In this document: positions 7,389 through 16,308 of the stretch, one piece after another
Numbering within the stretch: the first letter of the stretch is position 1
Layout of the letters: every line of letters starts with the position of its first letter
DNA from: DASPWV01 sp046727855
GTDB lineage: Bacteria > Acidobacteriota > Vicinamibacteria > Vicinamibacterales > UBA2999
NCBI GenBank assembly: GCA_046727855.1
Contig: JBKPDL010000142.1
Location: 1 to 48,585 of the forward strand
DNA length: 48,585 nucleotides
Direction: 5' to 3'
Made by a program: the position numbers and the translations under genes
Notes under the pieces: generated by a model
What the model was told of the DNA's origin: nothing
Database searches by the model: none
Seen by the model: the letters and a program-made list of their open reading frames with translations, nothing else

Positions 7389-10097
7389 TTAGATGAAGGC
7401 CTTGAACGGATCGTAGGCGACCCGCTTGGCCTGCAGCGAAGTGACGATCATCTCCGGCGAAACGGGCGTGCGCCGGATGACATCGTCACCGATCGCACTC
7501 TGCAGCGCGCAGATGAGCGCCGCGGCGCCCGCGCCGATACACGGCTCGCCGACGCCCTTCGCGCCGACAGGCGTTTGCGGATCCGGAATGTTCACCGCCT
7601 CCCACTTCATCTCGACCGGAATGTCGAGGATGGTGGGCGGCTTGTTGTGGTACATGCGCGTGGCAAGCGCCGCGCCGTAGTGCGTGTCGTAGACAAGACG
7701 CTGGCTGCGCACATGACCGAAGCCCTGAACCGCGCCGCCGTGGATCTGGCCTCCGAGCGCGCGCGGATGCAGGACGATGCCGACGTCGGCGACCGCGAGG
7801 AAGTCGAGGATGTGGTACTCGCCCGTCTCGACGTCCACTTCAATTTCGGCAAAACCTGTGACGAACGAGTAGGTGGAACCTTGCCGCGGATACGTGTCGC
7901 GCGCCACGCCCATCAAGCCCTGACCCGCGAGGCCCGCCGCGGCACCTTTGGTCATGGCGTTGATGTTCTCGGGCAGCTCGTGTCCGTCGAACTTACCGCC
8001 ACGCTTAATCGCCGCTTCCGCCGCTTGCGCGAAGGTGAGCGATCCTCCAGGACCGGACACGCGACCGTTCGCCACTTTGTAGCTTTCGGCCTTGCCGCCG
8101 TTCTCGAGCGCAGCAAGCTCCTGCAGCTTCGTCACCGCGTCCATCGCTGCCGCGTGGTGCGCCCGGGTGTGCGCATGCGTTGTCTGACTGCCGGCCTGGC
8201 TGGAGCTCCATGCCACGCCCTTGCCCGTGTCGCCCCACGTGACTTCGCAGTCTTCCCAGGCGCAGCCGAGAACCTCCGGAACGACGCGCGCGGTGTCGAA
8301 AACCGAATGCGTCCCGAGGTTGCCGACGCCCGTGTGGATATGCACCTTGCCATCTGGTTTGATCACCAACAGCCCGTCGAATCCAATCGAGCCGGCCGTG
8401 AACGCGCCAGTGCCCACGGCAACACCGCGAACCTTCGTGCCTCGACGCTGGCCCGCCCGTTTACGGCGTTCATCCCAATTGAACGCGACGCGGCCGCGAT
8501 CGAGCGCTTCTTTGAGGAAGCAGCTCGTCACCGTCGCTGGTTGGCGCGCGTTGAGGCCAAACTTCGAACCGGTGACCGGCGCGTTGATTGTGCGAATCTC
8601 GACCTCGTCGATGCCGAGTTTGCGCGCGGCTTGATCGAGCATCGGTTCGAACATCACCGAGCTTTGCAATCCGCCGGGGGCGCGCTGCGACACACCCGGA
8701 GGCGTGTTCGTGGCGACTGACACGCCGCGGAACCGCACGGCCTCGGGCTGATACACGAGCGACGCGATGTTGACCGAGTTCTGATGATCGCCTTGGCGCC
8801 GATACGGCCCGGCGGCTTCGACGATGAACGCGTCGATGACGGTGCATTTGCCATCCTTGCGGAAGCCCATCTTGATCGCGCCCTGGAACCCGGGGCGGGT
8901 GCGGCCGATGTAGGTTTCCTCCTCGCGCGAGATGCGCATCATCACCGGGCGGCCATTGAGCTTCTTCGACATGAGCGCCGGTATCGCCATCGTCTGCGTG
9001 CCCGGAATCTTGCTGCCGAAGCCACCGCCCGTGTACTCGCTGACAAGCACCACCTGCGTTGGCGGAATCCCAACCCAGCGCGCAAGGTTCGGCACGGTCT
9101 GCGCAACGCTCTGCGTGGAGCCATGCAGATACAGCTTGTTGTTGCGCCAGTAGGCCATGGCCGTGCGCGACTCGAGCGGCGCGTGCGGCGTGGTCTGTTG
9201 ATGCCACGTGTTTTCGATCACGAGGTCCGCCGCCTTGAGCGCCGCGTCGACATCGCCGGTGCCTTGCGTCTCGGCAGCCTCGGCGCCCCACGGGAACTTG
9301 CCCTGCGCGATCTGATCGAAGTCGGCCGCCGTCCACTTCAACGTGCGCGCGGTCGGGCCGACGAACACGTTGCCTTCCGCGCGGCCATTCGGACCGCCGG
9401 GACGCAAGCTGTCGAGTGGATCGATCACGAAGTCGAGCGGCTCGAGATCGACAACGATCTTCTCGATGGCTTCAGCGGCGAGTTCTTCGCTGTCCGCCGC
9501 GACGGCAAGAATCGGCTCGCCTTCATAGAGCGGCTCTTTGGTCAACGCAACTTCGCCCGGCAGAGGCGGGCCCGCCGGCGGCGTCGGAGCGCCTGCGCCC
9601 GCGGTTCCCGGAGGTGCCGCGCCAGACGGAGCGGGCTGGCCGGCGCCGCGCGCCTGGCCTTGCGGGGATGTTTGTTGCTGCGCCGGTGGAGCCTGCGCAG
9701 TGCCAGGTGTATTCGGTGCGCCCTGTGCGGTCGGTGCGGCCGGTGCGGTGCCCGGTGCCGCAGGTGCGCCGGCTGCGCCCGGCGTCGCGCCGCGGCCTTC
9801 TCCACCTCCTCCACGCCCTTCGCCGCGACCGGCGGCTCCCGCCGCACCGGGTGCTCCCGGAGGCGGTGGCTGCGGAGGAAGATCATCGGCGGTCAGGATG
9901 GCGTGCACGCCGGGCATGGCCAGCGCCGCGCTCGCGTCGATGTTGCGAACGCGCGCGTGCGGACGCGGACTGCCCATGATCTTCACGAAGACCATGCCCT
10001 CGGCGCGAAAGTCTTCCGCGTATTTCGCCTTGCCCGTGACCTTCGCGACGATGTCGGGGGTCTGGTAGTCCTTGCCGATTAACTTGTAATCTGCCAT
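7389..10097 (-). CDS. Molybdopterin-binding large subunit of an exported xanthine-dehydrogenase-family enzyme (PaoC-like)
   Basis: A 902-aa catalytic subunit. Residues 1-73 and about 182-300 form the aldehyde oxidase hammerhead domain, and the rest is the molybdenum-cofactor domain. Motifs include SEYTGGGFGSK, the substrate-channel stretch PPGVSQRAPGG, and KGVGEPCIGAG near the C-terminus with the catalytic Glu. Residues about 74-181 are a low-complexity insertion of Pro, Ala, Gly, Thr and Gln (DNA 9555-9878) that splits the hammerhead domain. There is no signal peptide of its own. It overlaps the Tat-signal-bearing small subunit gene by 19 bp, so it is probably folded with it and exported together. 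The substrate cannot be read from the sequence. Aldehydes or N-heterocycles are typical of relatives. Confidence 0.93.
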   Translation of the reverse strand: MADYKLIGKDYQTPDIVAKVTGKAKYAEDFRAEGMVFVKIMGSPRPHARVRNIDASAALAMPGVHAILTADDLPPQPPPPGAPGAAGAAGRGEGRGGGGEGRGATPGAAGAPAAPGTAPAAPTAQGAPNTPGTAQAPPAQQQTSPQGQARGAGQPAPSGAAPPGTAGAGAPTPPAGPPLPGEVALTKEPLYEGEPILAVAADSEELAAEAIEKIVVDLEPLDFVIDPLDSLRPGGPNGRAEGNVFVGPTARTLKWTAADFDQIAQGKFPWGAEAAETQGTGDVDAALKAADLVIENTWHQQTTPHAPLESRTAMAYWRNNKLYLHGSTQSVAQTVPNLARWVGIPPTQVVLVSEYTGGGFGSKIPGTQTMAIPALMSKKLNGRPVMMRISREEETYIGRTRPGFQGAIKMGFRKDGKCTVIDAFIVEAAGPYRRQGDHQNSVNIASLVYQPEAVRFRGVSVATNTPPGVSQRAPGGLQSSVMFEPMLDQAARKLGIDEVEIRTINAPVTGSKFGLNARQPATVTSCFLKEALDRGRVAFNWDERRKRAGQRRGTKVRGVAVGTGAFTAGSIGFDGLLVIKPDGKVHIHTGVGNLGTHSVFDTARVVPEVLGCAWEDCEVTWGDTGKGVAWSSSQAGSQTTHAHTRAHHAAAMDAVTKLQELAALENGGKAESYKVANGRVSGPGGSLTFAQAAEAAIKRGGKFDGHELPENINAMTKGAAAGLAGQGLMGVARDTYPRQGSTYSFVTGFAEIEVDVETGEYHILDFLAVADVGIVLHPRALGGQIHGGAVQGFGHVRSQRLVYDTHYGAALATRMYHNKPPTILDIPVEMKWEAVNIPDPQTPVGAKGVGEPCIGAGAAALICALQSAIGDDVIRRTPVSPEMIVTSLQAKRVAYDPFKAFI

Positions 10098-10720
10098 GGC
10101 TGCCCCCCACGCGTGTACTCGGCCGCCTTCATCATGGCGTCGAGAATCTTGTTGTAGTCAGCGCAACGGCACAGATTGCCGGAGAGCGCATGCCGCATTT
10201 CTGCGCGCGTCGGATTCGAGTTGGTCTTGAGGAATCCGGTGGCGGCCATCATGAAGCCCGACATGCAGAACGCGCACTGGAATCCCTGCGAGTCCACGAC
10301 GCCTTGTTGCACGGCCGACAGCTTGCCGTCGGGACTGGCGAGCCCTTCGACGGTCGTGATCTTCTTGCCGCGCACGCGGTGCGTCAGAATCGAGCAACTG
10401 TAGTGCGGCACATCGTCGATCAGGACCGTGCACGCACCGCACTCGCCGCGATCGCAACCGAGCTTGGTGCCCGTGAGACCAAGCTTGTAGCGCAGCGTCA
10501 TCGCGAGGGTTTCGTGCTTCAACACATCCACGCGCCGTTGCTGGCCGTTGACATCGATCGTGATCAGCCGCTCGACCGATCCGGGCAGCGACGACTCGTT
10601 TTGTCCGAGGATCGTCGTGCGGAATAGATAGGCCGAGGCCGAAACCGTTGCGCCCGCCGCGATGACGCCCTTGATGAAGGTGCGTCTCGAGACGCCGCCT
10701 GCCATGCCCTGTTCATCCAT
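10079..10720 (-). CDS. Tat-exported [2Fe-2S] subunit of the molybdenum hydroxylase (PaoA-like)
   Basis: A 213-aa protein. Residues 1-40 are a twin-arginine signal (SRRTFIKG at 11-18, then a hydrophobic stretch). The plant-ferredoxin cluster is bound by Cys89, Cys94, Cys97 and Cys109 (GCDRGECGACTVL), and the second helical [2Fe-2S] domain by Cys149, Cys152, Cys184 and Cys186 (CAFCMSG, CRCADY). The frame is open to 11014, but ATG 10720 is chosen because GGGAG lies 8 nt upstream and because it places the Tat motif at the right distance. The architecture (Tat signal on the Fe-S subunit, FAD subunit with an extra Fe-S site) is that of periplasmic aldehyde oxidoreductase PaoABC. It is the first gene of a five-gene operon running to 5056. 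Confidence 0.93.
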   Translation of the reverse strand: MDEQGMAGGVSRRTFIKGVIAAGATVSASAYLFRTTILGQNESSLPGSVERLITIDVNGQQRRVDVLKHETLAMTLRYKLGLTGTKLGCDRGECGACTVLIDDVPHYSCSILTHRVRGKKITTVEGLASPDGKLSAVQQGVVDSQGFQCAFCMSGFMMAATGFLKTNSNPTRAEMRHALSGNLCRCADYNKILDAMMKAAEYTRGGQPWQITS

Positions 10721-10800
10721 GGAGGGTTCTCCCGAATTGGCGAATGTTACCAGATCAGGTTCGGAGGTGAAACCCGGGCCGCAAGCGGTTTTTGACAGGC

Positions 10801-10830
10801 TTGTGTTTCGATATGACTCTGCCGTAAACT
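10801..10830 (+). promoter_or_regulatory. Putative promoter of the TonB-receptor gene
   Basis: TTGTGT (10801-10806), an 18-bp spacer and TAAACT (10825-10830). The 16-bp string GACTCTGCCGTAAACT recurs with one mismatch upstream of the other outer-membrane barrel gene (21094-21109), where it also ends in a TAnACT hexamer. The predicted start of transcription is about 95 bp before the gene. Confidence 0.4.
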
Positions 10831-10873
10831 CCCGCGAAACTTGCGGTTGCACTTGAACACAATCGGTCATTTG

Positions 10874-10905
10874 CCGCCCGCCGAGGCTCAGCCACGGGCG
10901 GTTTT
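10874..10905 (+). promoter_or_regulatory. Attenuator-like hairpin in the TonB-receptor leader
   Basis: CCGCCCG (10874-10880) and CGGGCGG (10895-10901) form a perfect 7-bp stem followed at once by TTTT, 26 nt before the start codon. The only gene it could act on in this orientation is the downstream receptor, so it is a candidate transcription attenuator rather than an end-of-gene terminator. Confidence 0.4.
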
Positions 10906-10931
10906 GCACTGGTTTCGTTGGAGGACCCAGT

Positions 10932-13900
10932 ATGAGGAGTCTGTCTCGAGTCCCACTTTGGGCACTGCTCGTGATGCTAACGGTTAGCACCAGCGCATGG
11001 GCCCAAACATTCACCGGCGGCTTGCGCGGCGCAGTGCGAGACGCTAACGGCGTCGTTCCAGGCGTAACCGTTCAATTGGTTAACGAGGCCACCAACCAGA
11101 CGCGTGAAGCTGTCTCCAACGACCAGGGAGAGTACAGCTTTGCGGCGGTTCCCCCGGGCACCTACACGATTAAAGCAAGCTTGACCGGATTCAAAGCCTA
11201 CGAAAACAGGGGCGTTCGGATTGCCGCGCAGCAGTTTATCACCCTCGACATTCCGTTGGAGGTCGGCCAGCTGCAGGAAACCATCACGGTTACCGGCCAG
11301 TCGCCGTTGATCGACACCTCGAATGCCTCGGGCGGCGGCGTGATCGACAGTCAGCAGCTCACGACGCTGCCGACCGGCGGCCGATCGGCGTTTCTGTTCG
11401 CCGTCACCGTACCCACGGTGATTGCCTCCGGCGATGCGCAGTTCAACCGCCAGCAGGATCAAACCAACGCGTCGTTGTTGTCACTTGGAGGCGGCACGCG
11501 CCGCGGCAACAACTACCTCGTTGACGGCGTTCCGGTCACCGACCTGCGCAATCGCGCGTCGGCCAATCCCAACATCGACGCCCTCGAAGACGTGGCCGTA
11601 CAGGTGCACAACTACGACGCCGAGACGGGGCGGACCGGCGGAGGAACGTTCAACGTGGCCGCCAAGTCAGGCGCGAACGACTGGCACGGCAGCGGCTTCT
11701 ATCAGACCCGCCCGCGCTGGGGCATGGCGAACAACTTCTTCTCGGAGCGGCAGACCCCACCAGTTCCATTGCCCGAGACGTACTTCCATCTGGGCGGCGG
11801 CGCGTTTGGCGGACCCGTGATACCGAACCGCACATTCTTCTGGTTCAGCGTCGAAGGCTACGGGTCGAACACCACGCGGAACGGCAACAATCGCATGCCG
11901 ACAATTCGGGAGAAGTCCGGGGACTTCTCCCAAACGACCGCAGGTGGCCAGCTGCAGGTTATCTACGATCCGCTGACCGGTGACGCAAACGGCAACGGCC
12001 GGCAGCCATTCGCCAACAACATCATCCCCGCAACGCGCATCAATCCCGTGGCACGCGCGATGGCGCAGTACTTTCCCGACCCGACGGACAACGTCAGCAA
12101 CGGCAACAACAATTACTTCACGACCGCCGAAATCCACGACCGCGCCGTCATGTACACCGGCAAGGTCGATCACCGTTTCACCGACAGCGTCTCGCTCTCC
12201 GGGTTCTACCTGTATAACAGGACTAACGAGCCCTGCGCCAACTTCGCGTATCCCGGGCTGGACGATCCGAACCGCTTCTTCGATCGCAACGACTATCTGC
12301 TGCTGCGGCGTGTGAACGTGCTCGCGTTGAACAACACATGGCTGCCGAGCAACAACACGGTGCTGACGCTGCGCTACGGTTGGACGCGATTCATCGACGA
12401 CGACACCCTTTCGACCGATTTCGATCCTGCGTCGCTCGGGTTCAGCCCTAGCTTCTTGAACTCGATTCAAGTTGACAAGTTCCCACGCGCGAACATCACC
12501 GACTACTACAACTTCGGCGCCATCGACCCGCAGGATCGGAACTGGTACTCGTGGAGCGCCAACGGCACGCTGTCGCGCCTCGTCGGCCGCCACACGCTGA
12601 AGTTCGGAGCCGACTACCGGACCATCGGCATCGAGACGCAGTCGTTCAGCGCCGGCGCCGGCGATTTCCGCTTCGATCGGTTGTACACCTCGCAGGACCC
12701 GCTCAGGCCCGTCGGCGGCAACGCGTTTGCGAGTTTCCTGTTGGGGTATCCATCCGGCGATCCGAACAACTACAGCCGCGTCGGCGTGTCGAATCCGTTC
12801 AACGCGTTCGTGCATTACTACGGCGCCTACGTGCAGGACGACTTCCGCATGAACGCCAAGACGACGTTGAACTTCGGCCTGCGTCTCGAACACGAATCGG
12901 GGTTGATGGAGAAAAACAACAGCTTCACCGTGGCGTTCGACCGCACGCTGAACCCGGGCGGCAGGCTCGGCAACATCGTGAATCCGCTCACGGGGCAGCC
13001 GATTCGCGGCGGATTGGTCTACGCCGGGGTGAACGGCGCGCCCGAGCATCAGGGCGATCCACCAGCCGTGAAGGTTTCGCCGCGCGTCGGCATCGTTCAT
13101 TCGTTCAACCCGCGTACGGTCCTGCGCGCCGGCTACGGCATCTATTGGTCGCCGTGGAATTACCAGAGCGTTGGCGCGACCAACTACGGCAACATCGGCT
13201 TCAGCGAAACCACGTTTACGACCGAGCAGAACCAGTTCCGTCCCAACATCACGCTGGAGAACCCGTTTCCCAACGGCGTTCGGCAGCCCGTTGGTAATTC
13301 GCGCGGCGCGCTGGCAGGTGTCGGCGCGCAGATCGACTTCATCGACCAGACCAAGAAGGCGCCGTACGTTCAGCAGTACTCGGTTGACGTCAACCGCGAG
13401 CTGCCGGGCAACATGGCCATCGGGTTCGAGTATTCGGGCGCGACGGGCCGCGATCTGGGACTGGGCGGCTCGAACGACGGGATCATCAACATCAACCAGC
13501 TCGATCCCGCGTATCTGTCGCTCGGTCCGGCGCTGCTCGAAAACGTTCCTAACCCGTTCTTCGGGCTTCCTCAAGGCGAGGGTTTCAACGTGACCAGCCA
13601 GATGGTTCAGCGCCGTCAGCTGCTGCGCCCGTTCCCGCAGTTCGGCGACATCCTGATGCGGCAGTCGACGCTCGGGAAGAACCAGTACCACGCAGGAATC
13701 CTCAAGTTCGAGAAACGCGTGACCGACGGCTGGGGTGGCCGGATCAACTACACCTACAGCCGTCTGAAGGACAACCAGTTCGGCGAAACGAACTTCTTCT
13801 CGAATGTCGGCACCACTGGCAACCAGGGAACGGAAGCGCAAAACATCTACGACCTTGACGCCGAGTACGCCGTCGGTCTGCTCGATGTCCCGCACAAAGT

Positions 13901-14444
13901 CGTGATCGCGCCGATCATCCAGTTGCCGTTTGGGGAAGGCAGACGCTGGGCGCAGAGCGGCGTCGCCGCGATGCTTCTCGGCGATTGGACGCTTTCCTCA
14001 ATCGTCACGTTCGAGAGCGGATTCCCGATATCGCTCACCACATTGACCAACACCACACAGGCCTTTTCACGCCACCAGCGCCCGAATCCGGGCAGCGGCG
14101 ATGCGGAAACGTCGGGCAACCGCGACGATCGCATGGACCCGGTGGGTCCGTGGCTGAATTCGGCCGCGTTTACGACCCCGCCGCAGTTCACCTTCGGAAC
14201 CGTGCCGCGCACGCTGCCGGATGTGCGCACCCCGCATCGCAACAACTGGGACTTCGTGGCGACCAAGGACGTCCGCTTTGGCGGCAACGCACGCGGGCAG
14301 ATTCGGTTGGAGGTGCTCAACGTCACCAATACCGTCAAAGTGCGGGGACCGATTACGCAAGTGGGCAGTTCGACGTTCGGCAACATCAGCGTGCAGTCAG
14401 GATTCATGCGGCTGACACAGTTGATGTTCCGCGTGCAGTTCTAG
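10932..14444 (+). CDS. Oar-like TonB-dependent outer-membrane receptor with carboxypeptidase-regulatory domain
   Basis: A 1170-aa protein. It has a signal peptide of about 25 residues ending ASAWAQ-like (STSAWAQ) and a carboxypeptidase-regulatory-like beta-sandwich at about 27-110 (GAVRDANGVVPGVTVQLV ... GEYSFAAVPPGTYTI). A plug region follows at about 115-240, including NNYLVDGVPVTDLR, and then a long beta-barrel. The C-terminus ends in an aromatic-rich strand with terminal Phe (LMFRVQF), as expected for BAM insertion. Acidobacteria have large families of such Oar/SusC-like receptors. The ligand is unknown. GGAGG precedes ATG 10932 at good spacing. The gene is followed by a REP palindrome and an intrinsic terminator. 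Confidence 0.93.
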   Translation: MRSLSRVPLWALLVMLTVSTSAWAQTFTGGLRGAVRDANGVVPGVTVQLVNEATNQTREAVSNDQGEYSFAAVPPGTYTIKASLTGFKAYENRGVRIAAQQFITLDIPLEVGQLQETITVTGQSPLIDTSNASGGGVIDSQQLTTLPTGGRSAFLFAVTVPTVIASGDAQFNRQQDQTNASLLSLGGGTRRGNNYLVDGVPVTDLRNRASANPNIDALEDVAVQVHNYDAETGRTGGGTFNVAAKSGANDWHGSGFYQTRPRWGMANNFFSERQTPPVPLPETYFHLGGGAFGGPVIPNRTFFWFSVEGYGSNTTRNGNNRMPTIREKSGDFSQTTAGGQLQVIYDPLTGDANGNGRQPFANNIIPATRINPVARAMAQYFPDPTDNVSNGNNNYFTTAEIHDRAVMYTGKVDHRFTDSVSLSGFYLYNRTNEPCANFAYPGLDDPNRFFDRNDYLLLRRVNVLALNNTWLPSNNTVLTLRYGWTRFIDDDTLSTDFDPASLGFSPSFLNSIQVDKFPRANITDYYNFGAIDPQDRNWYSWSANGTLSRLVGRHTLKFGADYRTIGIETQSFSAGAGDFRFDRLYTSQDPLRPVGGNAFASFLLGYPSGDPNNYSRVGVSNPFNAFVHYYGAYVQDDFRMNAKTTLNFGLRLEHESGLMEKNNSFTVAFDRTLNPGGRLGNIVNPLTGQPIRGGLVYAGVNGAPEHQGDPPAVKVSPRVGIVHSFNPRTVLRAGYGIYWSPWNYQSVGATNYGNIGFSETTFTTEQNQFRPNITLENPFPNGVRQPVGNSRGALAGVGAQIDFIDQTKKAPYVQQYSVDVNRELPGNMAIGFEYSGATGRDLGLGGSNDGIININQLDPAYLSLGPALLENVPNPFFGLPQGEGFNVTSQMVQRRQLLRPFPQFGDILMRQSTLGKNQYHAGILKFEKRVTDGWGGRINYTYSRLKDNQFGETNFFSNVGTTGNQGTEAQNIYDLDAEYAVGLLDVPHKVVIAPIIQLPFGEGRRWAQSGVAAMLLGDWTLSSIVTFESGFPISLTTLTNTTQAFSRHQRPNPGSGDAETSGNRDDRMDPVGPWLNSAAFTTPPQFTFGTVPRTLPDVRTPHRNNWDFVATKDVRFGGNARGQIRLEVLNVTNTVKVRGPITQVGSSTFGNISVQSGFMRLTQLMFRVQF

Positions 14445-14460
14445 GCACGGAAACACGGAC

Positions 14461-14491
14461 CATGTAGCGCGGACCTTCGGGTCCGCGTTAC
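14461..14491 (+). repeat. REP-like palindrome
   Basis: CATGTAGC followed by GCGGACC-TTCG-GGTCCGC and GTTAC. It is a one-arm member of the dispersed GGACCTNNAGGTCC family in this window and lies 17 bp after the receptor stop codon. Confidence 0.8.
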
Positions 14492-14505
14492 CGGAGACAC
14501 GGAGG

Positions 14506-14538
14506 GGCGGCCCCAATTGGGCCGCCTTTTCTGTTTTT
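14506..14538 (+). terminator. Intrinsic terminator after the TonB-receptor gene
   Basis: GGCGGCCC (14506-14513), a 5-nt loop, GGGCCGCC (14519-14526), then TTTTCTGTTTTT. This is a strong GC stem with a U-rich tail. The next gene starts only 18 bp beyond it and so needs its own promoter. Confidence 0.85.
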
Positions 14539-14555
14539 GGATTACGCTGATCGCG

Positions 14556-16172
14556 ATGCATCGTTTGATCGCCGTTCTTGCAGCTTGTCTTGTCACGGTT
14601 TCACTGAACGCTCAACGAATCCCCACGCGTGCACCGCTCGGCACGATCACCTTTCCGAATTCGGGCGCCTCGGCCGCGCAAGCAGATTTCATTCGTGGCG
14701 TCGCGTGGCTGCATAGCTTTGGCTACGAAGAAGCAATCGAGGCGTTTCGGGCCGCGCAGAAGCTCGATCCGCAGTTTGTGATGGCGTACTGGGGCGAGGC
14801 AATGTCGTTCAGCCAACCGCTCTGGTTCCACGAAGACGTCGCGGCCGGCCGTGCGGCGCTGGCCAGGCTTGGCGCAACGGCCGACATTCGAGCGGCAAAA
14901 GCGAAGACGCCGCGCGAGCGGCAGTATCTCGGCGCAGTCGAGGTGTTGTACGGATCGGCCGACAAGGCCGCGCGCGACCAGGCCTATGCGGGGGCTATGG
15001 GCGCGCTGGCCGCGAACTTCCCGCAGGACGACGAGGCGCAGGCCTTTTATGCACTGGCGCTGCTGGCGGTGCTTCCTCGTGGCGACCAGGCGCTGCCGCT
15101 GCGGCAAAAAGCCGGAGCAATTGCCGAGGGCGTGTTTACGCGTAATGCAAAGCATCCTGGTGCCGCGCACTACATTCTTCACGCCTACGATCACCCGACG
15201 CTTGCGGCAAAGGCGCTGCCGGCCGCGCGCGTGTACGCGCAGATTGCGCCGGCCGCCAGTCACGCCTTGCATATGCCGGCACATGCGTTTCTGCAACTCG
15301 GCTACTGGGAAGAAGCGTCGGCATCAGACCAGGCCTCCTGGGAGGCGTCGGTTGCCTGGGTGCAGCGGAAAGGCCTCTCGATCGTACTGCGCGATTTCCA
15401 TAGCCTCACCTGGCTTCATTACGAGTGGACGCAGCAAGGGCAGTTCGAGAAGGCGGCGGACGCCTTGCAACTGGTCGATGCGGCGCTCAAAGTCGTCAAG
15501 CCTGAGGAACAGGCGGGCGGGCATCATTATTCGGACAGCGAGATCGGACGGGGCAGTGGGCCGCTCACGCTGCGAAACGACCGCGGATCGATGCGTGCGC
15601 GCCACATCATCGAGAGTGAGCGTTGGAGGGAGATGAAAGGACAGAGCTCGTTCGACAACATCGACGAGCTCTTCGCGCTCGGTATGGCGTCGGCCAAGAC
15701 GGGCGACATCGCGCGCGCGGAAGCTGCGCTCAAACTGTTCATCGATGCGTCAGCTCCAGGACAAGACGCGGGCTTGCGCGAGCAGGCCGCCGTCATGGCC
15801 AAAGAGCTCGAGGCGTTGCTCGAACTCGCGCGCGGGCGGCAGAAGGAGGCCTTCGCGGCGATGGATCAGGCCGCCCATCTGCAAAGCCGGATGCCAAAGC
15901 CGATCGGCCGTCCATATCCGGTGAAGGGCGCCGACGAACTCTACGGAGAGTTGCTGCTGGCGGCGGGGCGAGCCAAAGAAGCGATCGGCTGGTTCGAAAA
16001 GGCGCTCGCCCGCACACCCAACCGCAGCCGCAGCGTCCTCGGCCTGGCGCGCGCAGCGGCAAAGGCGGGAGAGGCAGGGAAGAGCCGCGAAGCATACAAG
16101 CAGTTTCTCTCGAACTGGAAGAATGCGGATGCGGGTCTGCAGGAAGTGAAAGAGGCGTCTGCCTTCCGCTGA
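14556..16172 (+). CDS. Secreted TPR-repeat protein
   Basis: A 538-aa protein with an N-terminal signal peptide (HRLIAVLAACLVTVSLNAQ) and tetratricopeptide-like helical pairs, clearest at about residues 40-95 (GVAWLHSFGYEEAIEAFRAA) and at the C-terminus (GELLLAAGRAKEAIGWFEKA). The middle holds HYILHAYDHP and HMPAHAFLQLGYWEEA, a His-containing helical stretch common in environmental TPR proteins of unknown function. No enzymatic domain is recognised. ATG 14556 is chosen over the longer frame (14517) because the signal peptide begins there and the extension lies in the terminator. TACGCT ends 7 nt upstream with no Shine-Dalgarno sequence, which suggests leaderless expression. It converges on the sulfite-oxidase-like gene. 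Confidence 0.82.
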   Translation: MHRLIAVLAACLVTVSLNAQRIPTRAPLGTITFPNSGASAAQADFIRGVAWLHSFGYEEAIEAFRAAQKLDPQFVMAYWGEAMSFSQPLWFHEDVAAGRAALARLGATADIRAAKAKTPRERQYLGAVEVLYGSADKAARDQAYAGAMGALAANFPQDDEAQAFYALALLAVLPRGDQALPLRQKAGAIAEGVFTRNAKHPGAAHYILHAYDHPTLAAKALPAARVYAQIAPAASHALHMPAHAFLQLGYWEEASASDQASWEASVAWVQRKGLSIVLRDFHSLTWLHYEWTQQGQFEKAADALQLVDAALKVVKPEEQAGGHHYSDSEIGRGSGPLTLRNDRGSMRARHIIESERWREMKGQSSFDNIDELFALGMASAKTGDIARAEAALKLFIDASAPGQDAGLREQAAVMAKELEALLELARGRQKEAFAAMDQAAHLQSRMPKPIGRPYPVKGADELYGELLLAAGRAKEAIGWFEKALARTPNRSRSVLGLARAAAKAGEAGKSREAYKQFLSNWKNADAGLQEVKEASAFR

Positions 16173-16308
16173 ATCTGGAGATTTGGAGATCTGGAGATTT
16201 GGAGAAAATTTGGTGAATTAGTGATCACCAAATTTGGAGATAACCAGATCTGGAGATCATCAAATCTCGAGATCGGCTCCAAATCTCTACATCTCGAGAT
16301 CTCCAAAT
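16173..16308. repeat. AT-rich GGAGATTT short tandem repeats between convergent genes
   Basis: Starting at the base after the TPR stop codon, the words TCTGGAGA, TTTGGAGA and TCTGGAGA repeat every 7-8 bp. The other end carries the complementary words (GATCTCCAAAT, GGCTCCAAATCTC), so the gap folds as an imperfect inverted repeat between two converging genes. A perfect inner palindrome AATTTGGTGA...TCACCAAATT is at 16208-16235. A related block lies at 20985-21068. It is much richer in AT than its surroundings. Confidence 0.85.

Noticed and set aside
11667..13895. A 742-codon minus-strand open frame opposite the TonB receptor
   Set aside because: Antisense shadow of a GC-rich gene; composition is Arg/Ala/Val rich without domains, while the plus strand has a complete receptor.
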